Shown here: one piece after another, positions 1 through 8,009 of the stretch
How the letters are laid out: every line of letters starts with the position of its first letter
How positions within the stretch are numbered: the first letter of the stretch is position 1
Assembly (NCBI GenBank): GCA_002215675.1
Contig: NGFH01000009.1
Location: 655,147 to 719,146, forward strand
DNA: 64,000 nt
Source of the DNA: Bacteroidetes bacterium 2013_40CM_41_45
GTDB lineage: Bacteria > Bacteroidota > Bacteroidia > AKYH767-A > 2013-40CM-41-45
Direction: 5' to 3'
Program-made: the position numbers and the translations under genes
Notes under the pieces: model-generated
What the model was told of the DNA's origin: nothing
Databases searched by the model: none
The model's input: only the letters and a program-made list of their open reading frames with translations

Positions 1-762
1 GGGAGTGATGGTAATATTCGTGAGGTTGATGCTTACCTGAGCTATTCCGTATTCCTTAATAAACCACCCGATTGCTTTCACCGCTTTCAATGCGCCCGGC
101 TGAACCACTTCTTCGCCTTTTTCGTTTTTAATTTTTCTTCCTGCTTCGCGAATATCAAATGCAACAGAGTTTGCTCTTCGCACCGATGTAGTATTGAGAT
201 TTACATTGTATGCAATCAGAAAATCACGAGCGCCAATTACCGTTGCGCCACGCTTAGCGTCAAATTCCTGCGGGCCGAAATCGGGTTTCCATTCCGGCTG
301 TTTTATCTTCTTAAAAAACCCTTCATACTCCCCTGCCCGAATCACGGAAAGATTTTTTCTTGAAGGATTTTTTTGCGCGTACTCATACAAATAAACCGGA
401 ATCTTCAATTCCTTACCCACTCTCTCCGCAAGCTTTTGGGCGTACTTTGCTGTTTCTTCCATCGTAATACCGCTAATAGGAATCAACGGGCAAACATCGG
501 TTGCGCCCATGCGCGGATGCTCGCCTTTGTGCTTGCTCATGTCAATAAGCTCTCCCGCCTTTTTAATCGCGTTGAACGCCGCCTCTATAACTGCATCCGG
601 AGTTCCAACAAAAGTTACAACGGTCCTGTTGGTTGCCTTGCCCAGGTCAACATTCAGAAGCTTTACGCCTTCAACTTTTTCAATCTCATCCGTAATTTGC
701 CTAATGATGCTTACATCATTTCCTTCAGAGAAGTTAGGAACACATTCTATGAGCTTAGACAT
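1..762 (-). CDS. ftcD: Glutamate formimidoyltransferase, partial (C-terminus outside window)
   Basis: Transfers the formimino group of N-formimino-glutamate to tetrahydrofolate, the last step of histidine degradation, in the cytoplasm. The minus-strand frame is open from ATG at 762 to the window edge (254 residues visible). It begins MSKLIECVPNFSEGND, the typical family start, and carries the conserved GEHPRMGATDVCPL segment and an ARDFLIAYNVNL stretch. Monofunctional enzymes are about 300 aa and the cyclodeaminase fusion about 540 aa; the cut hides which this is. The upstream four-helix-bundle gene ends at 747, inside this start, and hutI lies beyond it, so a hut cluster is likely. Confidence 0.93.
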   Translation of the reverse strand, partial: MSKLIECVPNFSEGNDVSIIRQITDEIEKVEGVKLLNVDLGKATNRTVVTFVGTPDAVIEAAFNAIKKAGELIDMSKHKGEHPRMGATDVCPLIPISGITMEETAKYAQKLAERVGKELKIPVYLYEYAQKNPSRKNLSVIRAGEYEGFFKKIKQPEWKPDFGPQEFDAKRGATVIGARDFLIAYNVNLNTTSVRRANSVAFDIREAGRKIKNEKGEEVVQPGALKAVKAIGWFIKEYGIAQVSINLTNITITP

Positions 763-1157
763 AATGGATAATTGACAATGGATAATGGATAATGGATAAT
801 TACTTGCTCAAGTTTAGCTTTGGTTGATTTAATTATTGCCGTCAACAATCTTAATAATTCTTCACAATCTTTTAGTAAAATTATTGCCTCATCGACAATT
901 ACTTCGCTGTCTCTTAAAAGCCGAAGCCAATAGTGCGTTTCATTAGCTTCTTTATTTGCAATGGAAAGTTTATGAATAAAATCTGCTTTACTTTCTGCCT
1001 GGTTTGCTTCTTCAACCATTGCACCGATAGATGTTCCGCTTCTTAAAACTTGTTTAGAAATTACAAATTCTTTTTTCTCAATAAGAAACTTATTGAAACG
1101 AAGAATCTTAATCGCAAACTGATAGCTCTTATTTTTCAATACATTCTCCTTTTCCAT
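747..1157 (-). CDS. Four-helix-bundle protein (S23 / 23S rRNA intervening-sequence family)
   Basis: A 136-aa, mostly helical protein. The motifs FNKFLIEKKEFVISKQVLRS, GTSIGAMVEEANQAES, SIANKEANETHYWLRLL and the terminal ELLRLLTAIIKS match the TIGR02436/S23 family, which is also related to Avd of diversity-generating retroelements; its biochemical role is unclear. I chose ATG 1157 over the TTG at 1163. The last residues (VIIHYPLSIVNYPL) are encoded by simple repeats rather than by the domain. The gene sits between hutI and ftcD, an unrelated pathway, with inverted ggataat-type repeats on both sides. Its 3' end overlaps the ftcD start by 16 nt. No reverse transcriptase is nearby, so an Avd role is unsupported. 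Confidence 0.85.
   Translation of the reverse strand: MEKENVLKNKSYQFAIKILRFNKFLIEKKEFVISKQVLRSGTSIGAMVEEANQAESKADFIHKLSIANKEANETHYWLRLLRDSEVIVDEAIILLKDCEELLRLLTAIIKSTKAKLEQVIIHYPLSIVNYPLCLSS
763..802. repeat. Tandem ggataat-type simple repeat (right arm 1157-1195 is its inverse)
   Basis: Imperfect tandem heptamers (aatggataattgacaatgg and variants) lie just upstream of the ftcD ATG. The reverse complement of the same motif occurs at about 1157-1195 upstream of the four-helix-bundle gene, so the pair forms inverted arms around that gene. Confidence 0.8.
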
Positions 1158-1166
1158 TGTCAACTA

Positions 1167-2417
1167 TCAATTATCAATTATCAATTTCCCATTAATTATT
1201 ACTATATCAATCAAATCGTTTGCAAAGGAATAAGGAAGAAATGAATAATCGGGGATTTCTTTTGTGATGAACACATTTGCTTTTTTCCCTGCTGTAATGC
1301 TTCCATGGGTTACTGATAAATCCATTGCATACGCAGAATTTATGGTTGCTGCGTTGATGGCTTCCTCCGGTGTCATTTTATATTGGACGCAGGCAATAGA
1401 GAGAACAAAGTTCATATTTCCGCTCGGAGAACTGCCCGGGTTATAATCGCTTGCAATTGCAACAGGCAGGCCCGCATTTAACATTTTTCGTACAGGCGGA
1501 TGCGGCAATTGCAAAAACCATTGTGCCCCCGGCAGGATGGTAGGCATGGTGTCAGAATTTTTTAAAGCAGAAATATCTTCGTCATTTAAATACTCAAGAT
1601 GATCTACAGAAATAGCCTCGCATTCAACCCCTGCTTTCACTCCACCCGAATTGCTCAACTGTTCTGCGTGGACTTTTCCTTTAAGCCCGAGTTTATTTGC
1701 GGCAGAAAGGATTTTTATTGTATCATCTGAAGTGAAATAATTTCTCTCACAAAATACGTCACAATAGTCCGCCAGTTTTTCTTTTGCAATTGAAGGAAGC
1801 ATTTCATTGATGATGGCATCAATATATTTTTCTTTTGTCGTTCCTGGTGGAACAGCGTGGGCCCCGAGAAAGGTTGCCTTGATAGCAAGCGGAGAATGCG
1901 GTTTCAGTTTCTGAATGACATGAAGCATTTTGATTTCATCTTTTACCGTCAGCCCGTAGCCGCTTTTTATTTCAACTGCTCCTGTTCCCTGTTTCATGAT
2001 TTCGTTCAAGCGCCGGATAGCGCTTTCGATTAATTCTTCTTCCGAAGCACCCTGCAGTTTTTTTACGGAGTTAAGAATTCCTCCTCCGCGTTTTGCAATT
2101 TCCTCATACGTCAACCCATTGATACGGTCAACAAATTCCTGTTCACGGGAGCCGGCATAAACAATATGAGTGTGTGAATCGCACCAGCAAGGGAAAACAA
2201 GCTTGCCGGTTGCATCTATTTCCAATTTCGAATTTCGAATTTCAGATTTTGAATTTAATTCTGACATCTTTCCAAATGCCGAAATATTTTCGCCTTCAAT
2301 AAACAGGAAAGCGTTTTCAATGCAAGGCAGTATTTTCATTTCTGCACCCGAAATTTTTCGCACAGAAGCACCTCGTACCTGTATAAGCTTTTTTATATTG
2401 GTTATCAGGATGCTCAT
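1167..2417 (-). CDS. hutI: Imidazolonepropionase
   Basis: Hydrolyses 4-imidazolone-5-propanoate to N-formimino-glutamate, the step before FtcD. At 416 aa it has the usual length. It is a metal-dependent amidohydrolase: the first metal-binding pair is H82-T-H84 in CDSHTHIVYAGSR. Further family landmarks are GAHAVPPG, VHAEQLSNSGG, ISVDHLEYL and DYNPGSSPSGN. Residues about 55-67 (NSKSEIRNSKLEI) are encoded by an AT-rich simple repeat and look like an in-frame repeat insertion in the variable N-terminal beta domain. The stop lies at the edge of the repeat preceding the four-helix-bundle gene. Confidence 0.96.
   Translation of the reverse strand: MSILITNIKKLIQVRGASVRKISGAEMKILPCIENAFLFIEGENISAFGKMSELNSKSEIRNSKLEIDATGKLVFPCWCDSHTHIVYAGSREQEFVDRINGLTYEEIAKRGGGILNSVKKLQGASEEELIESAIRRLNEIMKQGTGAVEIKSGYGLTVKDEIKMLHVIQKLKPHSPLAIKATFLGAHAVPPGTTKEKYIDAIINEMLPSIAKEKLADYCDVFCERNYFTSDDTIKILSAANKLGLKGKVHAEQLSNSGGVKAGVECEAISVDHLEYLNDEDISALKNSDTMPTILPGAQWFLQLPHPPVRKMLNAGLPVAIASDYNPGSSPSGNMNFVLSIACVQYKMTPEEAINAATINSAYAMDLSVTHGSITAGKKANVFITKEIPDYSFLPYSFANDLIDIVIINGKLIIDN
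2217..2255. repeat. Simple repeat inserted in frame inside hutI
   Basis: A run of tttcgaatttc / agattttgaattt units encodes the low-complexity peptide NSKSEIRNSKLEI in HutI. It resembles the intergenic simple repeats elsewhere in the window. Confidence 0.6.
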
Positions 2418-2462
2418 ATTTTTTCAACGCCCGAAAGTAGCAAATCAGTAAAGATGGAAATC

Positions 2463-2537
2463 GTTATAGGTTATAAGTTATACGGCATTAAAAGTTTGTA
2501 CTTTCTCATCGTATAACATATAACTATAACTAATAAC
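2463..2537. repeat. Intergenic palindromic repeat, gttataagttata family, copy 1
   Basis: The left arm gttataagttatacgg and right arm cgtataacatataac form a loose inverted repeat. A second copy of the same design lies at 22222-22290 upstream of lpxC-fabZ. Confidence 0.6.
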
Positions 2538-2545
2538 TAAATTTG
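2538..2545 (+). promoter_or_regulatory. Candidate -7 box for aroC (TAAATTTG)
   Basis: An exact match to the Bacteroidota -7 consensus TAnnTTTG ends 6 nt before the aroC ATG (2552), implying a leaderless or nearly leaderless transcript. No clear TTTG -33 element stands at the usual 19-21 nt spacing, so this is tentative. Confidence 0.4.
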
Positions 2546-2551
2546 TCCGCT

Positions 2552-3649
2552 ATGGCTGGAAATTCTTTCGGAACTATTTTTCGTTTGACCACTTTCGGTG
2601 AATCGCATGGCGAAGCCATGGGCGGTGTGATTGATGGCTGCCCTTCCGGTCTTGAAATTGATTTAGATTTTATTCAATTGGAGTTAGGGCGCAGGAAACC
2701 GGGACAATCGGGTATTGTTTCAGAGCGAATGGAAAGCGATAATGTGACTTTTCTGTCAGGAATTTTTGAGGGAAAAACAACAGGGACTCCAATCGGATTC
2801 ATTATAAAAAATGAAAATCAGAGAGTACAGGATTACAAGCACGTGGAGGATATTTATCGTCCATCCCATGCAGACTTTGTGTACGACAAAAAATACGGAG
2901 TTAGAGATTATCGTGGAGGCGGAAGAGCATCGGCCAGGGAAACCGTGTGCCGCATTGTTGGCGGGGCGATTGCAAAGCTTCTTTTAAAGAAATCAGGAAT
3001 ACAGATTTATGCCTACACTTCACAAGTAGGCGAAATTTCAGTGAGGAAAAATTATTCTGAACTGGATTTGGCTAAGACAGATTCAAATATAGTAAGATGT
3101 CCTGATGCTGCCGTTGCAGAAAAAATGATTCAGAAAATTGAGGAAGTTCGAAAAGCAGGAGACACCATCGGTGGAGTAATTACTTGCGTTGCACAAAGCG
3201 TTCCTGCCGGGCTTGGCGAGCCGGTGTTTGATAAATTACACGCTGACCTGGGAAAAGCAATGCTGAGCATTAACGCTGTGAAAGGGTTTGAAATTGGCAG
3301 TGGGTTTGAGGGAGTGAAGATGCTGGGAAGCGAACATAATGATGGCCTCACCCCTAACCCCTCTCCTTTGGAGAGGGGAATACATCCGGTATTTAATTCA
3401 AATTTTTCAGGAGGTATTCAGGGAGGAATTTCCAATGGCGAGGATATTTATTTCCGGGTAGCGTTTAAGCCGGTATCAACTATAATGCAAGCACAGACAA
3501 CCATTAATACAAAAGGAGAAGAAGTTGAATTCACCGGCAAAGGGCGTCACGACCCATGCGTGCTTCCGCGCGCTGTGCCAATTGTAGAAGCAATGACTGC
3601 ATTAGTTTTAGCGGACCACTTGCTACGAAATAAAACGGCTGCAGTTTAG
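2552..3649 (+). CDS. aroC: Chorismate synthase
   Basis: Converts 5-enolpyruvylshikimate-3-phosphate to chorismate using reduced FMN, the last common step to aromatic amino acids. The start [20 protein letters not shown] carries the first family signature; [19 protein letters not shown] and the C-terminal [20 protein letters not shown] segment are also present. I chose ATG 2552 over an upstream in-frame TTG (2543) that lies within the candidate -7 box. Length is 365 aa, within the normal range. Residues about 264-281 ([18 protein letters not shown]) are foreign to the family and encoded by a palindromic repeat inserted just before the conserved [15 protein letters not shown] region. Confidence 0.97.
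   Translation: MAGNSFGTIFRLTTFGESHGEAMGGVIDGCPSGLEIDLDFIQLELGRRKPGQSGIVSERMESDNVTFLSGIFEGKTTGTPIGFIIKNENQRVQDYKHVEDIYRPSHADFVYDKKYGVRDYRGGGRASARETVCRIVGGAIAKLLLKKSGIQIYAYTSQVGEISVRKNYSELDLAKTDSNIVRCPDAAVAEKMIQKIEEVRKAGDTIGGVITCVAQSVPAGLGEPVFDKLHADLGKAMLSINAVKGFEIGSGFEGVKMLGSEHNDGLTPNPSPLERGIHPVFNSNFSGGIQGGISNGEDIYFRVAFKPVSTIMQAQTTINTKGEEVEFTGKGRHDPCVLPRAVPIVEAMTALVLADHLLRNKTAAV
3348..3381. repeat. Palindromic repeat inserted in frame in aroC
   Basis: The arms CCCCTCTCC (3358-3366) and GGAGAGGGG (3370-3378) make a perfect 9-bp hairpin with loop TTT, preceded by cctcacccctaa. It is translated as [11 protein letters not shown]. The same hairpin with loop AAA occurs inside gpmI (32929-32949), and a variant at about 59850-59865. 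Confidence 0.88.
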
Positions 3650-3682
3650 AATCCATCTCTAAATGTTCTTTTTGCTTTCGCG

Positions 3683-3762
3683 ACCCTCTGACTCCCTAAA
3701 GGGAGAACCGCTTTCTCTTTTTCGGTGCGAAAGATTCCCCTTTAGGGGTAAGGGGTCAGCGT
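3683..3762. repeat. Intergenic palindromic repeat, ccctaaaggg family, copy 1
   Basis: The left arm ccctctgactccctaaaggg and right arm ttcccctttaggggtaagg are inverted copies around a variable centre. A sister copy lies at 35060-35136. It fills the gap between aroC and the next gene; the hairpin could also act as a transcription barrier. Confidence 0.75.
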
Positions 3763-3810
3763 TGGGAAAAAAGATTAAAAAAACATTTTGAGATAACTTA
3801 CAGTATCGAA

Positions 3811-4710
3811 ATGCTTGCCAGAAAAGTTCTGATGATTTCCCCGGATGATTTCGGATTTAATCAAGATACCGCCATTGATAATTTTTTTCAGAAAAATTTT
3901 CCGTTAACCGAAAAAGAAATTAAAAGCGGGGCACAAGCTGAATTTCTCACCTTCAAAAATCTTTTAGAATCGGCAGGAATTGAGGTCATACGTTTTTCCC
4001 CTAAGTATTCTGTTCCGTGCCCTGATGCAGTGTTTCCAAATAACTGGTTTTCCACGCACCCGACCGGAGAAGTTATTTTTTATCCCATGAAATCCACGTC
4101 AAGAAGAAGTGAACGGCATCCCGCAATCATAGAATACTTAACGAGTCATTATAAAAAAGTAATTGACTTTTCTGAAAACGAAAAGCATGATAAATTTCTG
4201 GAAGGAACGGGAAGTATTGTGATTAGCCATAAAAACAAAACAGCGTACGCATCACTGTCGCAACGCACCAATGAATCATTGTTTTATGAATGGAGCAGTG
4301 GGATGGAACACAAGCCCATAGTTTTTCATGCAGAAGATGAAAACGGAAATCCTGTTTATCACACCAATGTACTGTTGTGTATAGGAGAAGGATTTGCAAT
4401 TGTTTGCCTTGAGTCTTTAAAGAATGCTCATGAAAGAAAATTGGTTGTAGATTCTCTTACGGAAAACGGAAATTCACGTATCGAAATATCTCTTTCGCAA
4501 ATGCATAATTTTTGTGCTAACGCCCTTGCATTACAAAATAATAAAGGAGAGCAGGTGTTTGTAATTTCATTGCGCGGATGGAAGGCTCTTAATAATAAGC
4601 AGCAGGAACAAATCCGTTTATTTTGCTCCCAAATCATAACTCCGGAGCTCAACGTAATCGAGACTTGCGGAGGTGGTGGTGCCAGGTGCATGTTAGCAGA
4701 GCTTTTTTAA
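3811..4710 (+). CDS. Amidinotransferase-fold hydrolase, citrulline hydrolase (CtlX)-like
   Basis: A 299-aa member of the guanidino-group modifying (arginine deiminase/amidinotransferase) fold. Diagnostic segments are PDAVFPNNWFS (residues 71-81) and the C-terminal CGGGGARCMLAEL, whose second Cys (C293) is the likely nucleophile. A His lies in SQMHNFCANAL. These match the CtlX group, associated with citrulline use; the substrate here is inferred from family only. The start is ATG 3811, directly downstream of a repeat-filled gap. No arginine-pathway gene is adjacent. Confidence 0.82.
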   Translation: MLARKVLMISPDDFGFNQDTAIDNFFQKNFPLTEKEIKSGAQAEFLTFKNLLESAGIEVIRFSPKYSVPCPDAVFPNNWFSTHPTGEVIFYPMKSTSRRSERHPAIIEYLTSHYKKVIDFSENEKHDKFLEGTGSIVISHKNKTAYASLSQRTNESLFYEWSSGMEHKPIVFHAEDENGNPVYHTNVLLCIGEGFAIVCLESLKNAHERKLVVDSLTENGNSRIEISLSQMHNFCANALALQNNKGEQVFVISLRGWKALNNKQQEQIRLFCSQIITPELNVIETCGGGGARCMLAELF

Positions 4711-4736
4711 TCACTCGAAGAGACAGATTATTTGTA

Positions 4737-4744
4737 TAAATTTG
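4737..4744 (+). promoter_or_regulatory. Candidate -7 box (TAAATTTG) for the E2 gene
   Basis: Exact TAnnTTTG match 37 nt upstream of the ATG at 4782. No convincing -33 element was seen, so this is a weak call. Confidence 0.3.
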
Positions 4745-4781
4745 CTGCTGTTTTAAAAACCGAAACATTTAATTTCAATTC

Positions 4782-6134
4782 ATGGCTCAGGTGCAGTTAA
4801 TTATGCCCAAAATGGGCGAAAGCGTTACTGAAGCAACCATTCTTAAATGGCTCAAGAACGTTGGCGACAAAGTGAAAGCCGATGAATCGGTTCTTGAAAT
4901 TGCTACAGATAAAGTGGATTCAGAGATACCGTCACCTTCTGATGGTATTATCACACAGCGCATGTTTGAGGAAGGACAGGTAGTGCAGGTGGGAACAGTG
5001 ATTGCCGTAATTAACACTGAGACGGAAGCTAAAGTGGAGCAGCCCTCTAAAGCTCCTGATAATGGTACACATACATCATCACAAATTCCTGCTAAAGAAG
5101 TTGCTGCTCCCGCTGAGCCAAAAAGCGTTCACGTTTCAGATGCACCGAGAAGTTCGGTCGGAGGAAGATTTTTTTCTCCTCTCGTAAGAAATATTGCAAA
5201 GCAGGAAGGCATTTCTACAGCTGAACTGGAAACTATTCCGGGTTCGGGCCTCAATCAACGCCTTACTAAAAATGACCTGCTGAATCATCTTACAAAGAGA
5301 AGACAGCCGGCTTCTTCTCCACAGCCGCAACCGGCACCACCTGTTGTTCCCATTCCTCAACCATATCAACCACAAGAATTCAAGCAGCCCTCTCCGACTC
5401 CTGCTTACGTTCCTTCCCCGGGAGAAAATGTTGAGATTATAGAGATGGACCGTATGCGCAAGCTGATTGCCGAGCATATGGTTATGTCGAAGCATACTTC
5501 CCCGCATGTGACTTCTTTTGTGGAAGCCGATGTTACCGGAATGGTTACGTGGCGGGAAAAAATGAAAAAGGAATTTGAAAAGCGCGAAAAGGAAAAGCTC
5601 ACATATACTCCGTTGTTTATCGAAGCCATTGTAAGAGCTATCAGGGATTTTCCGATGGTAAATGTTTCGGTTGATGGCACCAGAATCATCGTGAAGAAAG
5701 ACATCAATATCGGCATGGCGGTGGCATTGCCTTCGGGTAACCTGATTGTTCCTGTAATCAGAAAAGCAGACCATCTGAATTTACTTGGCCTTACAAAGGC
5801 TGTGAATGATTTAGCGAACCGCGCGCGCATAAACCGTCTTATGCCCGATGAAATCCAGGGTGGCACATTTACCGTCACCAATGTGGGCACGTTCGGAAAC
5901 CTGATGGGAACGCCCATCATTAACCAGCCACAGGTGGCGATTATGGCTACCGGTTCTATCAAGAAAAAACCTGTGGTGATTGAAATGCCGCAAGGCGACA
6001 CTATTGGAATACGCAGCATGATGTTCCTTTCACTTTCTTATGACCACCGCGTTGTTGACGGTGCTTTGGGAGGAAGTTTCCTCCGGAGAGTTGCCGATTA
6101 CATCGAGCAATTTGATACAAGCCGTACCCTTTAG
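4782..6134 (+). CDS. 2-oxo acid dehydrogenase complex dihydrolipoamide acyltransferase (E2)
   Basis: Transfers acyl groups from a 2-oxo acid dehydrogenase (E1) to CoA via lipoyl-lysine. Domain order over 450 aa: lipoyl domain (about 1-78; lipoylated K44 in ATDKVDSE), Pro/Ala/Gln linker, E3-binding peripheral domain (about 130-168, LVRNIAKQEGIS), second Pro-rich linker, and catalytic acyltransferase domain (about 215-450) with the active-site motif SYDHRVVDGALGG (H422, D426). The substrate (pyruvate, branched-chain or 2-oxoglutarate) cannot be set from this gene alone. E1 and E3 genes are not adjacent. The ATDKVDSE lipoyl motif is common in branched-chain type E2s. Confidence 0.92.
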   Translation: MAQVQLIMPKMGESVTEATILKWLKNVGDKVKADESVLEIATDKVDSEIPSPSDGIITQRMFEEGQVVQVGTVIAVINTETEAKVEQPSKAPDNGTHTSSQIPAKEVAAPAEPKSVHVSDAPRSSVGGRFFSPLVRNIAKQEGISTAELETIPGSGLNQRLTKNDLLNHLTKRRQPASSPQPQPAPPVVPIPQPYQPQEFKQPSPTPAYVPSPGENVEIIEMDRMRKLIAEHMVMSKHTSPHVTSFVEADVTGMVTWREKMKKEFEKREKEKLTYTPLFIEAIVRAIRDFPMVNVSVDGTRIIVKKDINIGMAVALPSGNLIVPVIRKADHLNLLGLTKAVNDLANRARINRLMPDEIQGGTFTVTNVGTFGNLMGTPIINQPQVAIMATGSIKKKPVVIEMPQGDTIGIRSMMFLSLSYDHRVVDGALGGSFLRRVADYIEQFDTSRTL

Positions 6135-6214
6135 CAGTTATTAAGTTATTGAGAAATTAAGTTAATTAATCAAAAACTATTTTGCTACGGCAATAACCTG
6201 ATTATACTTTGGAA

Positions 6215-7873
6215 ATGCTTTCATCGAATCACCTCAAAAAAATATTTTTATTTTTATTTTTCGTTAGTTATTGGAGCGGAGTTTACGCGCAAGCCGAAAT
6301 GCCTCGTCCGCGCAAACCGAAGAAAGAACATACCCTTACTGCCGATGAAGCAAAAGTGGTAAAGAAAGATGCCGCAGAGTTTTTTGCCTATGGTGATTAT
6401 GAAGGTGCGCTTAAAGCATACATCCCGCTTCAGAAGGCGGACCCAAACAATGCTGATTACAATTACCGCCTGGGTTATTGTTATATTGTTACAAATACTG
6501 ACAAAACAAAAGCAGTTCCATATCTTGAATTTGCTGCGGGACAAAAGAACGTAAAGAACGAAGCATATTATTACCTGGGCCAGGCATACCAGTATGCAGA
6601 ACGATGGGACGATGCCATAACGGCGTTTGAGAAATATAAATCTATCAGCAAATCAAAAGTTATACGCGACCTGCTTGATACCGACCGCCAGATAGAAATG
6701 TGCCGCAACGCAAAAGAGTTGGTGCAACATCCGGTGGCTGTTAAGTTTGTTAATCCCGGAAAGATTATCAACTGTCCTTATCCCGACTACAACCCTTTTG
6801 TTTCTGCCGACCGTTCGCTCCTGGTTTACTCCTCACGCAGGAAAGGAAACGCTGGAGGATTTTTAGAGGAGCTTGGTTTTTACACAGCCGATGTGTACTG
6901 GTCTACATGGAGAGATACTGCCTGGAGCAAATCAAAGCCATGCGGTGCAGCGGTGAATGGCCCGCTTGATGAAGAAAGCATCGGCATGAATCCTGCCGGT
7001 GATGAGATATTTTTATTCTTTGATAACGAAATTGCCTATGCTGACATAATGTCGTCCAAAATAAAAGGGAAGACATGGCAGAAACCGGTTGCACTTGGCG
7101 GAGGCATAAATTCAAAATCATTTGAGACAGGTGCGTCTATATCTCCCGATGGATTAACCTTGTATTTTGCCAGCGACAGGAAAGAAAAAGACAAGAGCTC
7201 GCAGGGTGGAAGCGATATTTATTTGTCAAGACGAAATGAAAAAGGAGAATGGGGACCTGCAGAAAACTTGGGCAGCGTTATCAACACAAAATATGATGAT
7301 GACGCACCGTTTATTTTTCCCAATGGCAAAACACTTTATTTCTCAAGCAAAGGCCATAACAGCATGGGAGGGTTTGATGTTTTTAAATCGGTTTGGAATG
7401 AAGAGACAAAACAATGGTCTGAACCGGAAAATATCGGGTACCCTGTTAATAATGCTGATGACAATTTGTATTACTCTCTCACAGGTAACGGCAAATATGC
7501 CTACGTAACGGCAGTACGTCCGGAAGGATTGGGCGACCAGGATATATATGAACTTGTCTTTGAAAAGACCGATGGATATGTTTTGTACAAAGCAAAAATG
7601 ATAAATCAGCCAGGTGCTAAGGTTGAATACGGCAGCATTTCACTCACTCATAAAGACGGGAAGGGCGCTATCATAGACACCAAGCTTCAGTATATCGGAA
7701 GTTCGCTCCTGGTATCTCTGATGCCGGGAGAGTATGAACTTACCGTAAATGCCGATGGGTTTTCGCCTTACAGAAAGCAAGTAGTGATACCGGAAAATTC
7801 TATTGAGAATGTAGTGGATGAAATCCGCCTGACTCCGCTTGTTAAGTCCACCACCACTAGAAAAACCAGATGA
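6215..7873 (+). CDS. Exported TPR / PD40 beta-propeller protein
   Basis: A 552-aa envelope protein. The N-terminus MLSSNHLKKIFLFLFFVSYW then GVYAQ is a signal peptide; ATG 6215 was preferred to TTG 6209. Next comes a helical TPR-like region (about 40-165; FFAYGDYEGALKAYIPLQ, YYYLGQAYQYAERWDDAITA). Then come several WD40-like PD40 repeats, for example ASISPDGLTLYFASDR and TLYFSSKGHNSMGGFDVF, and a C-terminal regulatory-like beta domain. The layout resembles PorE/SprE-type T9SS accessory proteins, but the OmpA-type peptidoglycan-binding domain is missing. The function is therefore not assigned beyond envelope-associated. Confidence 0.82.
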   Translation: MLSSNHLKKIFLFLFFVSYWSGVYAQAEMPRPRKPKKEHTLTADEAKVVKKDAAEFFAYGDYEGALKAYIPLQKADPNNADYNYRLGYCYIVTNTDKTKAVPYLEFAAGQKNVKNEAYYYLGQAYQYAERWDDAITAFEKYKSISKSKVIRDLLDTDRQIEMCRNAKELVQHPVAVKFVNPGKIINCPYPDYNPFVSADRSLLVYSSRRKGNAGGFLEELGFYTADVYWSTWRDTAWSKSKPCGAAVNGPLDEESIGMNPAGDEIFLFFDNEIAYADIMSSKIKGKTWQKPVALGGGINSKSFETGASISPDGLTLYFASDRKEKDKSSQGGSDIYLSRRNEKGEWGPAENLGSVINTKYDDDAPFIFPNGKTLYFSSKGHNSMGGFDVFKSVWNEETKQWSEPENIGYPVNNADDNLYYSLTGNGKYAYVTAVRPEGLGDQDIYELVFEKTDGYVLYKAKMINQPGAKVEYGSISLTHKDGKGAIIDTKLQYIGSSLLVSLMPGEYELTVNADGFSPYRKQVVIPENSIENVVDEIRLTPLVKSTTTRKTR

Positions 7874-7894
7874 CCATCGCTCAAAATAAGGTTA

Positions 7895-7967
7895 ACCACG
7901 GAGGCACAGGGAAACCTGGAAGGGCTTAACCGAGGATATTAACCCTGTGTCCCCGTGCCTCTGTGGT
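7895..7967. repeat. Intergenic palindromic repeat, ccacagaggcacaggg family, copy 1
   Basis: The left arm accacggaggcacaggg and right arm gtgcctctgtggt are imperfect inverted copies. The sister copy is at 33540-33599. It sits between two same-strand genes. Confidence 0.78.
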
Positions 7968-8009
7968 AAAAAATATTTTTATTAACCAGTGCAAAAATAT
8001 CAGCTCGTC

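Noticed and set aside
747..1157. Diversity-generating retroelement (Avd-like protein)
   Set aside because: No reverse transcriptase, template repeat or variable target gene was found nearby.
5136..6019. Long open frames antisense to the E2 gene
   Set aside because: They mirror the codon structure of a strongly conserved gene, and their peptides have no family character.
6215..7873. PorE, the T9SS peptidoglycan-anchoring component
   Set aside because: TPR and PD40 regions fit, but the C-terminal OmpA-like domain that defines PorE is absent.
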